The translations under genes and the position numbers were made by a program. Below the pieces are notes generated by a model. That model was not told the DNA's origin, did no database searches, and was given only the letters and a program-made list of their open reading frames with translations. This document shows, piece by piece, positions 7,352 through 9,192 of a DNA stretch of 9,192 nucleotides; positions within the stretch are counted from its first letter, which is position 1, and each line of letters begins with the position of its first letter. The stretch comes from CAYZRJ01 sp964480825 (lineage in GTDB: Bacteria; Patescibacteriota; WWE3; UBA101185; UBA10185): positions 1 through 9,192 of the forward strand of contig CAYZRJ010000025.1 in assembly GCA_964480825.1 (NCBI GenBank), read 5' to 3'.

Positions 7352-7426
7352 CTAAGCTTTATGCCCGCCGGCTACTGCCTGACGTCTAATTTTTACTACT
7401 TTAGGTTTTACATACTTTGTTTTCAT
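7352..7426 (-). CDS. 24-residue putative RiPP precursor peptide
   Basis: A short gene between the deacetylase and the RRE gene. It begins MKTKYVKPKVV, continues KIRRQ, and ends AVAGGHKA before TAG. ATG at 7426 is fixed by an in-frame TGA just upstream (7429-7427) and by an extremely strong binding site, GGGGGTGAT, four bases before ATG. The peptide has nine basic-side-chain residues counting His, no acidic residues, and no Cys, Ser, Trp or Phe. The N-terminal Y-x-K-P-x-V stretch resembles leader starts seen in several short radical-SAM RiPP precursors; the C-terminal A-V-A-G-G-H-K-A would then be the core. It lacks the ExxxY of PqqA and the C-terminal GVY of mycofactocin. It sits directly upstream of an RRE protein and three SPASM enzymes, the usual place for the substrate. 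That it is translated is well supported; that it is the substrate is inference; leader and core limits are a guess. Confidence 0.75.
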   Translation of the reverse strand: MKTKYVKPKVVKIRRQAVAGGHKA

Positions 7427-7430
7427 TCAA

Positions 7431-7445
7431 ATCACCCCCCCCCCC
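7431..7445 (-). promoter_or_regulatory. Exceptional Shine-Dalgarno containing an 11-G homopolymer
   Basis: On the minus strand eleven consecutive G (7445-7435) run into TGAT, then TTGA and ATG. GGGGGTGAT matches eight of nine bases of the ideal GGAGGTGAT complement of the 16S rRNA tail. It is by far the strongest binding site in the window and fits a precursor needed in excess over its enzymes. Because the tract is upstream of the fixed TGAT, length changes would not alter spacing to ATG, though they would change any promoter-to-start distance. Confidence 0.75.
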
Positions 7446-7489
7446 TTTGAATTATCAAAATAATATCATTTTATAGCTTAATTTCAAAG
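7445..7489 (-). repeat. Imperfect inverted repeat ahead of the peptide gene, overlapping the end of the deacetylase gene
   Basis: On the minus strand CTTTGAA(A)TTA is mirrored by TAATTCAAAG with a single bulged base, and the interior holds a second stem AAAAT/ATTTT around GATATT. The element spans the last codons of the deacetylase gene and the following gap, and abuts the G11 tract. No U-run follows it, so it is more likely an operator or mRNA structure than a terminator. Confidence 0.45.
7451..7456 (-). promoter_or_regulatory. Candidate -10 box for an internal promoter upstream of the peptide gene
   Basis: GATAAT on the minus strand differs from TATAAT at one base and would put the transcription start near or inside the G11 tract. 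I found no convincing -35 hexamer at 16-18 bases upstream, so the call is weak. The AT-rich setting produces such boxes by chance. Confidence 0.25.
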
Positions 7490-8955
7490 CCATGCCCACT
7501 TACCTCTACCAACTTATTTTTGGATTTATAGTTTATACTAACTACTATATTCTTGTCTTTTGAATTGATCTTTACCACTCCCGCATCGAAAGTATACGCA
7601 AATTTCTTATTTATTCTTTTCTTCCAAAATTTTGCGTAATCCTTCATAGCCATATTTTTAATGCCTAGTAGATTGATTTTTGTGAAAATCTTATCGTAGA
7701 AAGTATCGGCAATCCTCCCGCTAAAATGTGGATGTCCCATTATATTTACGGGCTCATTTCTAATTATTTGTTGATCTATATACCTTATAAATTCTTGTGC
7801 TAATTTGTTTTGCCAAACTTTATCGACAAATGGATCAAAACACGCATCACAGATAAGATAGAAGGGTATTTCTAATACTTTGCTTGTACCTTTACCGCCG
7901 TTTAAATTATAAGGAAATCCCCCACTCCCCAATATCAAGTTACTCGAATAACTAAATTTTAGTGTACTTAAAGCTTTACCCAAACTACGTGTATATATAC
8001 CGCCCGGTGAAGCGTAGCCAACACTACACACCTTGAAAAGTTTATTGATAAAATCATTACACCTTTTAAGGTCCTTCTTATTTGATATGTAATCATCGTA
8101 AACTGTATGTAAAAAACCATGATTAGCGAACTCGTTGCCGTAAGTTAATAGTTCTTTGAGATGGTTTGCTCGCATCGGAGTTACAGGCAAAGGCATTGGA
8201 TTACGATTTTCCATTTCTCCTTTCTCCTCATATTCTTCACCGCCGTCAATATTTATAAAATAGGTCCCCTTAATGTTATGCTTAGCAGTTATTTTTAGAA
8301 GTTTTTCAATACCTTTTACATGTACATAATCTACATCTTGTCTAAATAAAAATACTGTGGGTGCTACCCCAGGGTAATACCATAAATGTACATAGGGTAT
8401 ATCAGCTTCACAAAAAGCTAAAAGTAATATTTGTTTTAGAAATCTTAATATTCCGGCGCGATCGTACGGAGCAATTTGTAACGATATTTCCAGATCTTTT
8501 ATACCACTTTGTACCTCTCTTTGAGTAAATCCGTAAGAATTTAACTGACCGCTCATATTGAAGTTAAATCTGAGCACCTGTTTCTTTATATCTACGACAG
8601 AAAATATTTCATCATTGAACGCGGTATGAGTTTTATACTCACCCGCGTATCTTCCGTTAATTCGTCTTAATTTTGTATGAGTGGAAAGAATGTTTACCGT
8701 GTCGTTATTTGTGTCCGTGAATGAATTTATTACAGCTGTATTTTTTCCTTTACTTGAACACAAAGATTCGGGTTCATGAATAATGATTATGCCGTTTTGC
8801 TTAGCTAGGTCGCAACGATCGTTTACGATTACATTTATTTGAGAGGGATTTATTTGTTTCTCACCCTTAAACTTATACGGGATTTTTTCTTGTTCAAATA
8901 ATTCTATCCAACCTAATACGCTACTTTTGTGACCATAAAGTGATATCTCGATCAT
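7471..8955 (-). CDS. NodB-fold polysaccharide deacetylase-like protein (CE4-like)
   Basis: 494 residues. The C-terminal half carries a NodB-homology fold: FRQDVD (204-209, with D207/D209 at the catalytic-base and metal-ligand position), AKHNIKGTYFINIDGG (224-239), NEFANHGFLHT (274-284) with the metal-binding H279-x3-H283 pair, YASPGG (314-319) as motif 3, and MGHPHFSG (406-413) with the late His. The Arg normally just before the Pro in motif 3 is missing (S316), so the enzyme is divergent. The first 200 residues (LYGHKSSVLGWIELFEQ onward) form a domain I do not recognise, and about 50 basic, strand-rich residues follow the fold. No signal peptide is visible, so a cytoplasmic small molecule, sugar nucleotide or peptide-linked substrate is possible. 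ATG at 8955 overlaps the ferredoxin-like stop (ATGA) with no binding site, implying coupling. It ends 44 bases before the peptide gene. Confidence 0.82.
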   Translation of the reverse strand: MIEISLYGHKSSVLGWIELFEQEKIPYKFKGEKQINPSQINVIVNDRCDLAKQNGIIIIHEPESLCSSKGKNTAVINSFTDTNNDTVNILSTHTKLRRINGRYAGEYKTHTAFNDEIFSVVDIKKQVLRFNFNMSGQLNSYGFTQREVQSGIKDLEISLQIAPYDRAGILRFLKQILLLAFCEADIPYVHLWYYPGVAPTVFLFRQDVDYVHVKGIEKLLKITAKHNIKGTYFINIDGGEEYEEKGEMENRNPMPLPVTPMRANHLKELLTYGNEFANHGFLHTVYDDYISNKKDLKRCNDFINKLFKVCSVGYASPGGIYTRSLGKALSTLKFSYSSNLILGSGGFPYNLNGGKGTSKVLEIPFYLICDACFDPFVDKVWQNKLAQEFIRYIDQQIIRNEPVNIMGHPHFSGRIADTFYDKIFTKINLLGIKNMAMKDYAKFWKKRINKKFAYTFDAGVVKINSKDKNIVVSINYKSKNKLVEVSGHGFEIKL

Positions 8956-9191
8956 AAAATTGCATTGAATGGGCAGGCCTTCTTAGCTTTCATATAGTCC
9001 TTCTTCATTGATTCGTCATATTTTTTTATTACTGTAATGTCTTTTTTAATTCCGAACATTTTTGGAGCAATAATGCTACAAGTGCAACAATTTTCACATT
9101 TATCGTAATTTATTGACGGTGTTTTAACCATGTTGATATCATTTATATACCGTTTTTCTTTATAGTCAACATACTCTCCAGTTGAATACAC
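8952..9191 (-). CDS. Single-cluster 4Fe-4S ferredoxin-like protein, possibly truncated at the window edge
   Basis: Small electron carrier. The C-terminal 59 residues form the ferredoxin domain: C-x2-C-x2-C in KCENCCTC, then APKMFGI, and the final Cys in KACPFNAIL, giving four ligands for one 4Fe-4S cluster; the extra Cys beside the second ligand is unusual. The frame is open to the edge from GTG at 9191. A more standard ferredoxin start would be ATG at 9131 (MVKTPSINYDKC), but neither site has a good binding site inside the window, so the N-terminus is unresolved and the domain could be the end of a larger protein. The stop overlaps the deacetylase-like gene by four bases. In an operon with four radical SAM enzymes a ferredoxin is a natural source of the electrons that reduce their clusters; that link is inferred. 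Confidence 0.82.
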   Translation of the reverse strand: MYSTGEYVDYKEKRYINDINMVKTPSINYDKCENCCTCSIIAPKMFGIKKDITVIKKYDESMKKDYMKAKKACPFNAIL

Positions 9192-9192
9192 G

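Noticed and set aside
7093..7389. A 98-codon plus-strand ORF antisense to the RRE and peptide genes
   Set aside because: It has shadow composition opposite a clear PqqD-family gene, with no binding site or recognisable motif.
2369..7426. Assignment as PQQ, mycofactocin, SCIFF or streptide biosynthesis
   Set aside because: The precursor lacks ExxxY, a C-terminal GVY, a Cys-rich core and a KxxxW motif, and the set of three SPASM enzymes plus a B12-type enzyme fits none of these pathways.
1..9192. CRISPR array, tRNA/rRNA genes or insertion sequences
   Set aside because: No regularly spaced direct repeats, cloverleaf-like segments, transposase motifs or terminal repeats were seen on reading both strands.
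1..9192. Alternative genetic code with TGA as Gly or Trp
   Set aside because: TGA ends several genes exactly at coupled overlaps (ATGA, GTGA) where the protein families are expected to end.

Overview
The window is AT-rich and densely coded, with very short intergenic gaps. One strand carries a long run of genes (minus strand, from the right edge to about 689), and a single truncated gene lies on the plus strand at the left edge. TGA is used as a normal stop (ferredoxin-like gene, RRE gene, cobalamin-type radical SAM gene), which argues against lineages that recode TGA. Compact overlapping genes, several radical-SAM enzymes and a ferredoxin suggest an anaerobic bacterium. The form of HisRS and the gene density would suit a Patescibacteria/CPR or Firmicutes-like genome, but this placement is only a guess from gene style.

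The centre of the window reads as a compact RiPP (ribosomally made, post-translationally modified peptide) locus that does not match a characterised pathway I can name. In transcription order on the minus strand it contains: a 4Fe-4S ferredoxin-like ORF (8952-9191, open to the window edge); a NodB-fold polysaccharide-deacetylase-like protein (7471-8955); a 24-residue, very basic peptide gene with an exceptionally strong G-rich ribosome binding site (7352-7426); a PqqD-like peptide-recognition (RRE) protein (7017-7283); two tandem paralogous radical SAM/SPASM enzymes (5917-7020 and 4787-5917/5932); a third, more divergent SPASM enzyme (3657-4790); and a cobalamin-binding-domain radical SAM enzyme (2369-3649). 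Most junctions from the RRE gene onward are 1-4 base overlaps or gaps under 10 bases, so these genes are almost certainly co-translated. The likely logic is that the RRE protein binds the leader of the small peptide and presents its Ala/Val/Gly/His-containing tail to three SPASM enzymes and a B12-type enzyme, with the ferredoxin as a possible electron donor. The final product is unknown, and no exporter or protease is visible here.

Downstream on the same strand are a complete histidyl-tRNA synthetase (1003-2331) and a small gene (689-927) that reads as one protein only if a single-base frameshift is allowed. A bidirectional hairpin terminator (641-673) separates this from the convergent plus-strand SAM methyltransferase fragment (3-635).

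Stretches without an obvious gene are 928-1002 (75 bases, nothing firm), 7284-7351 (a hairpin) and 7427-7470 (a G11 tract, an inverted repeat and a possible -10 box). No tRNA, rRNA, CRISPR array or insertion sequence was seen.
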